NCBI GenBank assembly: GCA_002559145.1
Contig: NTXX01000087.1
Span: 1 to 64,000 of the forward strand
Length of the DNA: 64,000 bases
From: Bacillus sp. AFS006103
GTDB taxonomy: Bacteria; Bacillota; Bacilli; Bacillales; Cytobacillaceae
Reading direction: 5' to 3'
A program made the translations under genes and the position numbers. Numbering within the stretch: position 1 is the stretch's first letter; the number at the start of each line of letters is the position of its first letter. The notes beneath the pieces were generated by a model. That model was not told the origin of the DNA, ran no database searches, and saw only the letters and a list, made by a program, of their open reading frames with translations. Positions 33,655 through 42,595 of this stretch are shown here, in pieces.

Positions 33655-34503
33655 TTATCTATCTAATTTTTTCATCCAGCCCATGCCCATGGATCCTTCT
33701 CCGAGATGGGTACCGATTACTGCACCAAAGTAACCTATCGTGAATTCGACGTTGGGATACCTGGCAGCTAGCTCATTGCGCCACTCGTTTGCTTCTTCCT
33801 CGCGATTGGCGTGAATGACTACGGCTTGATATTTGCCACCTCTTGAGACATCATCACCGAGCAAGTCTGCGATCCGATTCATCGCTTTTTTCCGAGTGCG
33901 AATTTTTTCAAATGGGACAATTACCTTATTTTCAAAATGAAGTAGTGGTTTAACCTTTAGAAGGCTGCCGATAAACGCCTGGGCACTTGAAAGGCGGCCG
34001 CCTCGCTGCAGGTGCATTAAATCATCAACCATGAAATAGGCACGGGCTGTTTGCTTTAGTTCATCTAACCGAGCCATAATGGTGTCAGCATCCACACCTT
34101 GGGAGGCCAGCTTTGCGGCCTCAATCGCGTAAAAGCCTTGAACCATGCAGCTGATTTCCGAATCAAAGGGATAGACAGTGATACCCTCTACCATTGTACT
34201 CGCCGTGTTCGCACCCTGGAAAGTGCCGCTAATTCCACTTGAGAGGTGAACACAGATGACCGCATCATAGTCCTTCGAAAGCTGTTCAAACAGCTCTACA
34301 AACTGGCCGATAGGTGGCTGGGAGGTGGTCGGCAGATCTTTCGTTTTCACCTCTTCATAAAACTGGCTCCAAGTTATATCAATCTCTTCATGGTACACCT
34401 CGTTGCCGAAGATGACATGTAACGGGATCATATGTATATTCCATTTATCGCGTATATCCTTTGGGATATACGCGGTACTATCCGTGATGACGGCTGTCCT
34501 CAT
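33655..34503 (-). CDS. degV: DegV family fatty-acid binding protein
   Basis: DegV proteins bind a fatty acid and can act as FakB, delivering it to a kinase for phospholipid synthesis. The 282 residues match the B. subtilis homologue closely throughout (RTAVITDSTAYIP, DLPTTSQPP, HLSSGISGTFQ, YFMVDDLMHLQRGGRLS, SLLKVKPLLHF, YFGAVIGTHLGEG). The conserved TTSQPP and SSGISGT loops are the lipid-binding residues of the family. ATG at 34503 is preferred; an in-frame TTG two codons earlier sits nearer the AAGGA site and is possible. It lies downstream of degU as in B. subtilis, with its own terminator. Confidence 0.93.
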   Translation of the reverse strand: MRTAVITDSTAYIPKDIRDKWNIHMIPLHVIFGNEVYHEEIDITWSQFYEEVKTKDLPTTSQPPIGQFVELFEQLSKDYDAVICVHLSSGISGTFQGANTASTMVEGITVYPFDSEISCMVQGFYAIEAAKLASQGVDADTIMARLDELKQTARAYFMVDDLMHLQRGGRLSSAQAFIGSLLKVKPLLHFENKVIVPFEKIRTRKKAMNRIADLLGDDVSRGGKYQAVVIHANREEEANEWRNELAARYPNVEFTIGYFGAVIGTHLGEGSMGMGWMKKLDR

Positions 34504-34584
34504 AACCAAATACCATCCTTATCTATTTACCTACTATATGGTATTTTATATGAAGTAGAGATAAATTGCATTAATTGGCCATAC

Positions 34585-34611
34585 AAAAAGAGCATACTAT
34601 TCAGCATGCTC
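34585..34611 (-). terminator. Intrinsic terminator of degSU
   Basis: GAGCAT and ATGCTC with a ten-base loop, then TTTTTG on the minus strand. Confidence 0.8.
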
Positions 34612-34623
34612 CTTATTACTGGT

Positions 34624-35310
34624 TTACTTTACCTCTACCCAGCCATTTTTAATCGCGACGACTACTGCTTGGGTACGGTCGTTAACGTTCATTTTTTGTA
34701 AAATGTTTGATACGTGATTTTTGACTGTTTTTTCACTGATGAATAATGCTTCGCCAATTCCGCGGTTGCTTTTTCCATCGGCAAGCATTTGGAGCACTTC
34801 GCACTCACGACGTGTTAATAAGTGCAAGGGACGGCGAATTTCCATCGTTGGCATATAACCTCCGCCACTACGGGCTACTCCCGCAGCGAGCTTGCGATAC
34901 TCGTTCACTAAATTGTGTGTAACCTTTGGATGTAAATAGGATCCACCTTCAGCTACCACACGAACAGCATCAATCAAGGCATCAGCATCCATTTCTTTTA
35001 AAAGATAACCTTGTGCACCCGTTTGTAAGGCATGGGTCACATAGTTTTCATCATCATGAATCGAAAGAATAATAATTTTTGTATCAGGGTATTTTCCAAC
35101 CAACTCACGAGTTGCTTCAATTCCGTTCTTTTGTGGCATGTTAATATCCATGATGACCACATTAGGTTGGAATTCTTCTACCAATCTTAGTGCTTCGCAG
35201 CCGTCGTCGCCTTCTGCAACAACTTGGAACGTTTTTTCAAACTCTAGTATTCTCTTTACACCTTCTCTAAAAAGTTGGTGATCGTCTATAATAACAATTT
35301 TCGTAGTCAA
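34624..35310 (-). CDS. degU: Two-component response regulator DegU
   Basis: NarL-family regulator of degradative enzymes, competence, motility and surface traits. Receiver domain (about 1-120) with acidic pair D9-D10, phospho-acceptor D55 (VVIMDINMP) and K104-like lysine ([13 protein letters not shown]). The C-terminal LuxR-type helix-turn-helix (about 165-228, [23 protein letters not shown] ... [11 protein letters not shown]) is almost identical to the B. subtilis protein. The start is a TTG at 35310 with AGGGGG eight bases upstream; no ATG or GTG start fits. It follows degS by 64 bp. Confidence 0.97.
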   Translation of the reverse strand: MTTKIVIIDDHQLFREGVKRILEFEKTFQVVAEGDDGCEALRLVEEFQPNVVIMDINMPQKNGIEATRELVGKYPDTKIIILSIHDDENYVTHALQTGAQGYLLKEMDADALIDAVRVVAEGGSYLHPKVTHNLVNEYRKLAAGVARSGGGYMPTMEIRRPLHLLTRRECEVLQMLADGKSNRGIGEALFISEKTVKNHVSNILQKMNVNDRTQAVVVAIKNGWVEVK

Positions 35311-35374
35311 ACGGTACGCCCCCTAATCCTTCTAATTTCGAAATTTTTCTCCATTGGCGGTAGGTTCATTAGTC

Positions 35375-36517
35375 TTAGTTAATTAGTGGAACTCGGATCA
35401 AAACTGCGGTTCCCTTGCCTTTTTTTGAATCAAACGTTATTTCGCCTTCAAGCAGGTCAACCCGCTCGCGCATCCCAATCATGCCAAATGACTCAGGTTT
35501 CTTTTCTGTGATATCAAAACCAACCCCATTGTCCTTAATTAGGACGGTAACCGAGGAATTGGTTATTTCTAAGCGAACTCTGATTTCGCAGGCATTTGCA
35601 TGCTTCAGTGCATTTTGCACCGATTCCTGAATCATTCGGAAGAGTGCAACTTCATACTTAGTAGGAAGCCTGCGTTCTAGGCCAATATTCATAAACTCTA
35701 TTTTTGAATGGTTATGATATTCTTCGATGGTACGCAAGTATTTTCTGAGGGTAGGGACAAGACCTAAATCATCTAATGCCATCGGACGAAGGTCATATAT
35801 AATCCGTCGGACCTCATATAGTGCCGATCGGACCATTTTTTTAAAGCTATTAATCTCAGCAAGTGCCTCATTCGCACCCTTTTCCCTATAGACACGCTCA
35901 ATTAAATCGGAACGCATGATGACATTAGCAAGCATTTGGGCAGGGCCATCGTGAATCTCCCTTGAAAGCCGCTTGCGCTCCTCTTCTTGTGCTTCAATGA
36001 TCTTCAAACCGAAATCTTGTTTCGCTTTTGCATGTTCAAGGACTTTGCCCACCTGTTTTAAATCACTGGTTAAGTAATTCATGACGACAGAAATTTGCGA
36101 AATAAGCTGATCGGCACGATCAATTGTTTCATCTAGACCCACGAGACGATTTTCGAGGTCTGTCCTTTTTTCCATGAGCTGCATTTTGTATTGCCAATTA
36201 ATGGATAAATCCATTTGCAGCTGGTGGGCCTTCTCGTAAGCATCACGGACCTCTTCCTCAGAGTAACTTTTAAAATTCATGCTGACTTCTGACAACATGC
36301 TCTGAGCTTCAACGACTTGTGCTTCGAGTTGATCGCCTTCATTTATAAGTTTAACCATCATTTGTTTAATATTGTCTAATTCATTGATCATTTTTTCATA
36401 ATCTTGACGGCATTGCTCACCGATCTGGAAGATGTCAGATTTACTGCAAGTAACGGTCTCAATCATCTCTTCACGAATTTCATCAATCGATTTCATATTA
36501 AACTGTTTTAATTTCAT
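35375..36517 (-). CDS. degS: Sensor histidine kinase DegS
   Basis: Cytoplasmic kinase that phosphorylates DegU. The N-terminal half is a long coiled-coil sensing domain (about 1-175) without membrane segments. The HisKA_3 domain has the phospho-acceptor in LSREIHDGPAQML (about H185), followed by the HATPase domain with NALKHANA and DNGVGF / GMIGMRERV boxes. The second ATG (36517, 380 residues, MKLKQFNM) was chosen because GGGGG lies 7 bases upstream, whereas it would touch the first ATG at 36523. It forms an operon with degU. Confidence 0.96.
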   Translation of the reverse strand: MKLKQFNMKSIDEIREEMIETVTCSKSDIFQIGEQCRQDYEKMINELDNIKQMMVKLINEGDQLEAQVVEAQSMLSEVSMNFKSYSEEEVRDAYEKAHQLQMDLSINWQYKMQLMEKRTDLENRLVGLDETIDRADQLISQISVVMNYLTSDLKQVGKVLEHAKAKQDFGLKIIEAQEEERKRLSREIHDGPAQMLANVIMRSDLIERVYREKGANEALAEINSFKKMVRSALYEVRRIIYDLRPMALDDLGLVPTLRKYLRTIEEYHNHSKIEFMNIGLERRLPTKYEVALFRMIQESVQNALKHANACEIRVRLEITNSSVTVLIKDNGVGFDITEKKPESFGMIGMRERVDLLEGEITFDSKKGKGTAVLIRVPLIN

Positions 36518-36847
36518 ACACATTCCCCCGATATGAAAAGCAAAAGCTTCTTGACGCTACTGCTAAACAATCATCTTATTTCAGTGAATGATATTTCATT
36601 AGTTTTGGATATCACAGTTCTTTCCTACTACCTTTTAACATATTTTACCTTGTTTTTTACTAATTTGCGAATCTAAACCAATGCGTTACCCTTCATTCTC
36701 AGTAAAAAGTAGTATAATGGTAGTGTTATTATCTGTCTAAAAAAGTAGGTTTTCACTACTTTCATCTATCTTATTATAACACGGAAACTTTACTGCCATA
36801 TTAAAGTTATATTACACACTTATGAAATTAAGGAAGGAGTGCGCATA
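36518..36847. other. Divergent degS / yvyE intergenic region
   Basis: A 330-bp gap. It holds a plus-strand TATAAT at 36713-36718 without a convincing -35, and an inverted repeat AAAGTAG / CTACTTT (36742-36762) that could be an operator. No further gene is seen. Confidence 0.4.
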
Positions 36848-37480
36848 ATGTTGCCTCGTTACCATACTGTAAAAAAAACTGGAGAACATGAAATTACTAT
36901 TCAAAAATCACGATTTATTGCTCACATCAAAAGAAGCGAATCGGAAGGGGAAGCCCAGGAATTCATTCAAACGTTGAAAAAAAAATATTGGGATGCCTCT
37001 CATAATTGCTCCGCCTATCTAATTGGTGAACACGACCAAATTCAGAAAGCCAATGATGACGGCGAACCAAGTGGTACTGCCGGTGTTCCGATCCTTGAGG
37101 TTCTGAAAAAGAGAAAACTGAAGGATACCGTCGTGGTGGTTACACGCTATTTTGGCGGGATAAAATTAGGCGCAGGCGGTTTAATTCGTGCCTATGGCAA
37201 AGCAGCGTCAGAGGGCCTGGATGCGGTGGGAATTGTTGAAAGAAGACTGATGAGGGTCTGCCATGTTAAAGTAGACTACTCATGGCTTGGAAAGATTGAA
37301 AATGAATTGCGGTCTTCCATCTATATTCTTAAAGGTATTCAGTACCAGGAGAATGTCGAAATTGAAGTATTTGTCGAGGAAAATATGCAACAGGTGTTCA
37401 CTGAGTGGATGATTGAATTGACAAATGGACAAGCCGAGATTACAGCAGGTGAAGTGACTTATCTTGAGGCAGATATGTAG
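36848..37480 (+). CDS. yvyE: IMPACT/YigZ family protein YvyE
   Basis: A 210-residue protein of the UPF0029/Impact family, whose yeast and mammalian members modulate Gcn2 signalling; the bacterial role is unknown. The N-terminal domain shows the family core (SRFIAHIKRSESE, DDGEPSGTAGVPILEVL, VTRYFGGIKLGAGGLIRAYGKA). The C-terminal DUF1949-like ferredoxin domain spans about 140-205. AAGGAG lies 8 bases before the ATG at 36848; an upstream in-frame GTG overlaps that site and was rejected. It lies between degS and tagV as in B. subtilis. Confidence 0.92.
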   Translation: MLPRYHTVKKTGEHEITIQKSRFIAHIKRSESEGEAQEFIQTLKKKYWDASHNCSAYLIGEHDQIQKANDDGEPSGTAGVPILEVLKKRKLKDTVVVVTRYFGGIKLGAGGLIRAYGKAASEGLDAVGIVERRLMRVCHVKVDYSWLGKIENELRSSIYILKGIQYQENVEIEVFVEENMQQVFTEWMIELTNGQAEITAGEVTYLEADM

Positions 37481-37628
37481 GTAATCCCCCTTTCCTGTTT
37501 CGGCTGGAACAAACAAATTTTGTTGTAATAAAAAATTCATTTTACCTATCTCAATAAATATTATAAAATAGAGTAGATTTTCCACAAATACTGACATTTT
37601 TCTACTTTTACTACTTAGGAGGCAATCG

Positions 37629-38627
37629 ATGTCTATCAATAGACAAGTGTATAATAATAACAAAAAAAAGGTGAAGAAAAGACGAAAACGAATGCTGCTT
37701 TGGGTGCTAATGCCCATCCTATTATTGATCATTGGCGCAACAGCTTACGGTGGTTTTTTATACAATAAGGCTGAATCAGTGATGAACAAATCCTATGAGC
37801 CCATTGATCGTGATTCTAAGAAAACGAATGTTAAGCTTGAAAATACATCCATATTATTTATTGGTGTGGATGATAGTGAAAAAAGAAAGGCTAGCGGCAG
37901 TTCACGTTCAGACGCCTTGATGCTTGCTACCTTTAATAAGAAAGATAAATCCATTAAACTATTAAGTATTCCTCGTGATTCATATGTTCATATCCCTGAA
38001 AAAGATATATATACAAAAATTACTCATGCCCATGCTTACGGGGGCGTGAAACTTACGCTTGAAACCGTTGAAGAATTACTTGATGTTCCAGTTGATTATT
38101 ATGTAAAGATGAATTTCAACGCCTTTATTGACGTAATTAATGCGCTAGATGGTGTAAAAGTTGATGTTCCATTCACATTTTCCGAACAAGATTCCAAAGA
38201 CCATGCGAAAGCTATTACCTTACAAAAAGGTTTACAGGAGCTAGATGGTGAGCAAGCTCTAGCGTTTGCAAGAACAAGGAAAATTGATAGTGATATCCAA
38301 AGAGGAATGCGTCAGCAACAGATCGTTAAAGCCATCATCGCCAAGGGTTCTTCCATAAAATCCATCACTAATTACACTGATGTAATGGAAGCTGTTGGAA
38401 AAAATATGTCTACCGATTTAACGTTTGACCAAATGAAGTCGTTCATTAGTTATATCCAAGCTGGTAGTGGAATCAATGTTGAATCTTTATCATTAAAGGG
38501 CTCTGATTCCTATATTAATCGCATTTATTATTATCAACTGGATGAAACGGCCCTAGAGGAAACAAAATCAACGCTAAAGGCACACCTTAATCGAACAGAT
38601 ACAGCTAGTACAACTGACGTAAAATAA
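37629..38627 (+). CDS. tagV: LCP-family wall teichoic acid ligase (TagV-like)
   Basis: LytR-CpsA-Psr enzymes move completed teichoic acid from its lipid carrier to peptidoglycan on the outer face of the membrane. The 332-residue protein has a basic N-terminus, one membrane helix (about 23-43) and an extracellular LCP domain with the conserved arginines and acids (SSRSDALMLATF, LLSIPRDSYVHIP, INALDGVKVDVP, LAFARTRKIDSDIQRGMRQQQ). Position next to tagO and yvyE equals that of B. subtilis yvhJ (tagV). TAGGAGG precedes the ATG by 6 bases. Which LCP paralogue it equals functionally cannot be told. Confidence 0.9.
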   Translation: MSINRQVYNNNKKKVKKRRKRMLLWVLMPILLLIIGATAYGGFLYNKAESVMNKSYEPIDRDSKKTNVKLENTSILFIGVDDSEKRKASGSSRSDALMLATFNKKDKSIKLLSIPRDSYVHIPEKDIYTKITHAHAYGGVKLTLETVEELLDVPVDYYVKMNFNAFIDVINALDGVKVDVPFTFSEQDSKDHAKAITLQKGLQELDGEQALAFARTRKIDSDIQRGMRQQQIVKAIIAKGSSIKSITNYTDVMEAVGKNMSTDLTFDQMKSFISYIQAGSGINVESLSLKGSDSYINRIYYYQLDETALEETKSTLKAHLNRTDTASTTDVK

Positions 38628-38636
38628 AAAGGAAAA

Positions 38637-38667
38637 ACCCGGATGATTAATATCCGGGTCCTTTTTT
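38637..38667 (+). terminator. Intrinsic terminator of the LCP gene
   Basis: ACCCGGAT and ATCCGGGT with a seven-base loop, then CCTTTTTTT. Confidence 0.9.
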
Positions 38668-38697
38668 TGCATAATTATGGAGTAAAAGAAAACAATA

Positions 38698-38729
38698 AAA
38701 GGGTAAATCACCATGGTGATTTACCCTTT
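38698..38729 (-). terminator. Perfect 32-bp palindrome after tagO, probable terminator
   Basis: AAAGGGTAAATCACCA is followed at once by its complement. On the minus strand, T-rich sequence follows (TTTTATTGTTTTC), 16 bp after the tagO stop. The lack of a loop is unusual. Confidence 0.65.
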
Positions 38730-38745
38730 AACGATTTTATTAGAT

Positions 38746-39795
38746 TTATCTGTTTTTGTTTAAAATCCCCATGATGCGGAGAAGCGGTCGATAATTTTTA
38801 TTGATCAAACCAATTGTTTCAACAAAAAGTTCAATGGCTAGCAAGATAATGGTGATAATTAAGATCGAACCCCAAACGGTTGTAATCGTAAAAATGAAAG
38901 CAGCCAGTCCAAACATGGCACTCATTGCATAAATTAACAGAACGGTTTCTCGATGCGTAAAACCAAGTTCTAGTAAACAATGATGTAAGTGTGACCTATC
39001 TGGTGCTGCTAATGATTTCTTATTGTAAATTCGACGGATGATTGCAAAAAAAGTATCTGAAATCGGAACACCTAGAATTATGATTGGAACAACAAACGAG
39101 ATTAAGGTTACATTTTTAAAACCGAGTAGGGATAAGACCGAGATCATATAACCTAGGAAGAGTGCTCCGGAATCACCCATAAAGATTTTTGCTGGGTGAA
39201 AATTATATAATAGAAATCCTAATGTGCTGGCTAGGAGGATTGTCCCCATCGCAACTACATAAGCATTTCCCATCACAATCGCCATTCCGGAAATCGTGAT
39301 AAAAGCAATGGAAGATACGCCAGCTGCTAGGCCATCCAGTCCATCAATTAAATTGATGGCATTAGTGACACCGACAATCCAGATGACGGTAATTGGAATA
39401 CTAAAGATACCAAATTCTAAAGAACCATTGAACGGTAAATTAATGAACTCAACTTCCACCCCGCCCCACATCACCACGATGAGAGCTGCAAAGATTTGCA
39501 ACAGAAATTTTATTTTTGCTGATAAATCATAGATATCATCTAACATACCGGTAGCTAGTATAATTATCCCACCCACAACAATCGCTGCGTGGTATGGACT
39601 GTTTGGTTGCAGTATTAATAGACCTAAAAGAAAGCTAATATAAATGGCAAGTCCACCTAAACGAGGCATAATCTTAACATGTACTTTACGCTTATTAGGA
39701 CTGTCCGTTGCTCCTAATTTAAATGCCAATTTTTTTACGATTGGAGTAATTAAAATGGAGCATAAAAAACATAATATTAAGGTCAGATATAGCAT
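38746..39795 (-). CDS. tagO: UDP-GlcNAc:undecaprenyl-phosphate GlcNAc-1-phosphate transferase TagO
   Basis: First committed membrane step of wall teichoic acid: transfer of GlcNAc-1-phosphate to undecaprenyl phosphate. The 349-residue protein has about ten membrane segments and the family's cytoplasmic motifs: GGLAIY near residue 47, LDDIYDL (acidic pair binding Mg2+), NAINLIDGLDGLAAG, FNFHPAKIFMGDSGALFLG-type loop and the DRSHLHHCLL histidine motif. GGGAGGG lies 5 bases before the ATG. It is convergent with tagV, keeping B. subtilis order, and opens the minus-strand teichoic acid locus. Confidence 0.96.
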   Translation of the reverse strand: MLYLTLILCFLCSILITPIVKKLAFKLGATDSPNKRKVHVKIMPRLGGLAIYISFLLGLLILQPNSPYHAAIVVGGIIILATGMLDDIYDLSAKIKFLLQIFAALIVVMWGGVEVEFINLPFNGSLEFGIFSIPITVIWIVGVTNAINLIDGLDGLAAGVSSIAFITISGMAIVMGNAYVVAMGTILLASTLGFLLYNFHPAKIFMGDSGALFLGYMISVLSLLGFKNVTLISFVVPIIILGVPISDTFFAIIRRIYNKKSLAAPDRSHLHHCLLELGFTHRETVLLIYAMSAMFGLAAFIFTITTVWGSILIITIILLAIELFVETIGLINKNYRPLLRIMGILNKNR

Positions 39796-40027
39796 ACAGA
39801 CCCTCCCTATGAATATAATGCCCCATTAATAAATTTTAGAAACAGGCACATATTTCTAAGTACACAACGACCCTATTATAGCACACATTTTTTATTTTGA
39901 TATAAATTGACGAATTGTTGGAAAATTCAATCTAAATAAACTAACTAAGCTAGATTTTTCTAAAAATATCTCACCATTTATTGACGGTTTGTTGCAACAA
40001 AAAGTTACAATTATTTTACGATAAAAA

Positions 40028-40759
40028 TTATTTTTGAAGCTTTACTTTTAAGATTTGTATTAAAAATCGCGGAATAGCCAACATTCTTCTCCACCTAGAA
40101 GGCTGGGTAAGTAAACGATAAAACCATTCAAGGTTCATTTCCTGCCAGATACGCGGTGCACGCTGGACCTCACCGGCGAGCACATCGATGCTGCCCCCAA
40201 CCCCCATGAACAGTCCTTTGGAAAACTGGTCAAGATTCATAGTAATCCATTGTTCTTGTTTAGGAAAACCTAGTGCCACAAAAACGATATCTGGTCTGAC
40301 CTCTTTAATTTCAGTTGTAATTGTATTTTCTTCCCAATCAAAAAATCCATGATGACTGCCAGCAATATGAACCTGCGGAAATTGGCTTTTGATATTATCA
40401 ACCGCTTTGTGATTGGTCTCTTCTCGCCCGCCTAATAGGTAAATACTCCATCTTTTCTTATTCGCCTCTTCTAATAGCCGAATGGTTAAATCATATCCAG
40501 TAACGCGCTCCCGAATTGGATTTTTCAAGATTTTCGAAGCAAGAATGATCCCGACACCATCAGGTACCACCATATCAGCCGATTGAATAATCTCTTTATA
40601 GTCGGGATGATCCTTGGCATACATAACAATTTCCGGATTGGCAGTAACGATAAATGACTTATGATTTCCTTGTATATACCTATCTAGGATTTCCGCTACA
40701 TCCAAAAAGCTTTTATTAATAAAATTAATTCCTAATATATTCACTGAATTAGTTTTCAT
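40028..40759 (-). CDS. tagA: N-acetylmannosaminyltransferase TagA (WecG/TagA/CpsF family)
   Basis: Adds ManNAc to the lipid-linked GlcNAc, making the linkage disaccharide of wall teichoic acid. The 243 residues cover the complete GT26 fold: FIVTANPEIVMYA, the DGVGIILASK motif with catalytic-base aspartate, IYLLGG, and FVALGFPKQEQWI near the nucleotide site. The C-terminus (WRRMLAIPRFLIQILKVKL) is a basic amphipathic tail of the type that docks such enzymes on the membrane. GAGGA precedes the ATG. It is separated from tagO by 230 bp with no recognised signal. Confidence 0.94.
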   Translation of the reverse strand: MKTNSVNILGINFINKSFLDVAEILDRYIQGNHKSFIVTANPEIVMYAKDHPDYKEIIQSADMVVPDGVGIILASKILKNPIRERVTGYDLTIRLLEEANKKRWSIYLLGGREETNHKAVDNIKSQFPQVHIAGSHHGFFDWEENTITTEIKEVRPDIVFVALGFPKQEQWITMNLDQFSKGLFMGVGGSIDVLAGEVQRAPRIWQEMNLEWFYRLLTQPSRWRRMLAIPRFLIQILKVKLQK

Positions 40760-40794
40760 TATAAATCCTCATATGATTATTCCATAATTATTTC

Positions 40795-40827
40795 ATTTAA
40801 AAGAAAACTCGCCAAGCTGGCGAGTTT
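40795..40827 (-). terminator. Intrinsic terminator of tagGH
   Basis: AAACTCGCCA and TGGCGAGTTT with a three-base loop, followed on the minus strand by TTTTCTTTT. Confidence 0.85.
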
Positions 40828-40829
40828 AT

Positions 40830-41630
40830 TTAGATTGTAGCTAAACCTTTTTGTTTTTCCATAACTTTTTCACGGAATCTTTTCTGTTCCACATCGGTCA
40901 TTGATTTATATTTTTTTAAAAAGGTTTCATATTTCGGAATAACATCTTTAACAAGACCATACTCTTTTATCTCACCGTATTCAAGCCAAACAGCCTTTTC
41001 ACAAAATTCCTTAATTTGTCTCATTGAATGGCTAACAAAGAATATTGTTTTTCCCTTTTCTTTGAATTCAAACATTTTTTTCTTAGATTTTTCCGCGAAC
41101 ACCTGATCCCCTACTGATAAAGCTTCATCAACAATTAGGATATCTGGGTTAACAGTAACAGAGATAGCAAATCCAAGTCGGGATTTCATTCCACTTGAAT
41201 ATTTCTTAACAGGTTGATCTATAAATTTCCCGATATCGGCAAAATCAATGATCTCCTGTTCCATCTCTTTAATCTCTTTCTTTTTGAAACCAAGCATTAA
41301 ACATTTTAATTCTATATTTTCTCTGCCAGTTAATTGATTATCAAGACCAGATGCAATCGCAATGATTGAAGTATTTCCAATCGTGGTAACCTCGCCTGAA
41401 GTTGGGGGAACCACTCCTGCAATAATATTAGATAAAGTAGATTTTCCTGAACCATTCACACCAACAAGACCAATTACATCTCCACGATTCGCGGTAAAGG
41501 AAATATCTTGCAGTGCAAAAAAATCTTCGCCATATCCACCTGGTAAAATAACATCGAGAAGTTTTTCTTTTGGTGATTTATGCATTTTATACTTTTTAAA
41601 AACATTTTTGACATTTACTGTTTCATTCAT
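40830..41630 (-). CDS. tagH: Teichoic acid exporter ATP-binding subunit TagH (short form)
   Basis: ABC ATPase that with TagG flips completed wall teichoic acid across the membrane. The 266 residues show Walker A (GLVGVNGSGKST, about 58), signature YSSGMKSRLGFA (about 145), Walker B ILIVDEALSVGD and the H-loop FFVSHSMRQ. It ends soon after the nucleotide-binding domain, with a short charged tail. B. subtilis TagH is about twice as long because of an added membrane-spanning extracellular domain; that part is missing here, as in many other Firmicutes. It overlaps its terminator and follows tagG by 17 bp. Confidence 0.94.
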   Translation of the reverse strand: MNETVNVKNVFKKYKMHKSPKEKLLDVILPGGYGEDFFALQDISFTANRGDVIGLVGVNGSGKSTLSNIIAGVVPPTSGEVTTIGNTSIIAIASGLDNQLTGRENIELKCLMLGFKKKEIKEMEQEIIDFADIGKFIDQPVKKYSSGMKSRLGFAISVTVNPDILIVDEALSVGDQVFAEKSKKKMFEFKEKGKTIFFVSHSMRQIKEFCEKAVWLEYGEIKEYGLVKDVIPKYETFLKKYKSMTDVEQKRFREKVMEKQKGLATI

Positions 41631-41647
41631 TTGGATTCACCACCTAT

Positions 41648-42478
41648 TTACAAGTAATCCACAAAGCGATTTCTAAACTTCAAATGCAAGACAGACCCAA
41701 TCATGAACAATAAAATGATTATTATCCAAAAATATAAAGTATATTGCGGGTATTCAAGCGGATACCACGTAGTTCCAAGTAATGCTGCCCTATAGCCCTC
41801 TACAATATAGTAAAGAGGATTGATTTTCAATAAAAAGGTATAGTCTATTCCCTTTATCATTAAATGATCAACATGCCATAAAAAAGGAGTAAGGTACAAA
41901 AGCATCTTTAATATTGACTGAACAACCTGCTGGACATCCCTTACAATGGTTGAGAGAGTAGATGTTATGAGTGCAAGTCCTAATAAAAAAAGTAAAGTTG
42001 CAAGCATAAAGTAGGGTAATTGAATAAAATAAACAGTTAATTTATAATCAGTAAATTGTAAAAATATAGTGACGACAGCGATCAACATGACGTGAGTATA
42101 AAAATTTGCCATAATAACAAATGATGGAATAACACTCATTGGAAAACTCATTTTCGAGATCAATTGAATTCTGGAATAGATAGACCTAGAAGATGCAGAA
42201 ATGGCTGGATTCACGAAAAACCAGACAATCATGCCCGTAACCATCCAAATAAAGAATGGAACATGCAAGCCATTATCCATTGGAACCTCTCTTCCTTTAC
42301 GAATTCCTGCGCCAAATACAAACCAATAAATGGTCAGTTGAATCATTGGATTCAGTATTTCCCAAAATCTGCCGAGATAATTATTCGTGTTCGCACTTTT
42401 CAATTCAAAGGCAGATAATCTCAGGATAAGGTAAAAGGAACTGATTTGCTCCTTTACAATCGTAATCATTGATTTCAT
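41648..42478 (-). CDS. tagG: Teichoic acid exporter permease TagG
   Basis: Membrane subunit of the TagGH exporter. The 276-residue ABC-2 type permease has six hydrophobic segments, beginning with a cytoplasmic amphipathic helix and FELKSANTNNYLGRFWEILNP, a motif typical of polysaccharide exporters. The end, YRAALLGTTWYPLEYP followed by a last helix, fits TagG. AAGGA lies 8 bases before the ATG at 42478. It is co-translated with tagH. The order tagG-tagH is standard. Confidence 0.94.
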   Translation of the reverse strand: MKSMITIVKEQISSFYLILRLSAFELKSANTNNYLGRFWEILNPMIQLTIYWFVFGAGIRKGREVPMDNGLHVPFFIWMVTGMIVWFFVNPAISASSRSIYSRIQLISKMSFPMSVIPSFVIMANFYTHVMLIAVVTIFLQFTDYKLTVYFIQLPYFMLATLLFLLGLALITSTLSTIVRDVQQVVQSILKMLLYLTPFLWHVDHLMIKGIDYTFLLKINPLYYIVEGYRAALLGTTWYPLEYPQYTLYFWIIIILLFMIGSVLHLKFRNRFVDYL

Positions 42479-42546
42479 TAAAATTGTCCTTCCTATCGCT
42501 AATAATAACCTTGTTCATTATACATTAATTTCTCCAAAGGGACATA

Positions 42547-42582
42547 ATAAAAAACAAAGCTTCGACGTTAAAAAATCGAAGC
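42547..42582 (-). terminator. Intrinsic terminator of tagDB
   Basis: GCTTCGA and TCGAAGC with a ten-base loop, then TTTGTTTTTTATT on the minus strand. Confidence 0.82.
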
Positions 42583-42595
42583 CTGTCACAATTTT

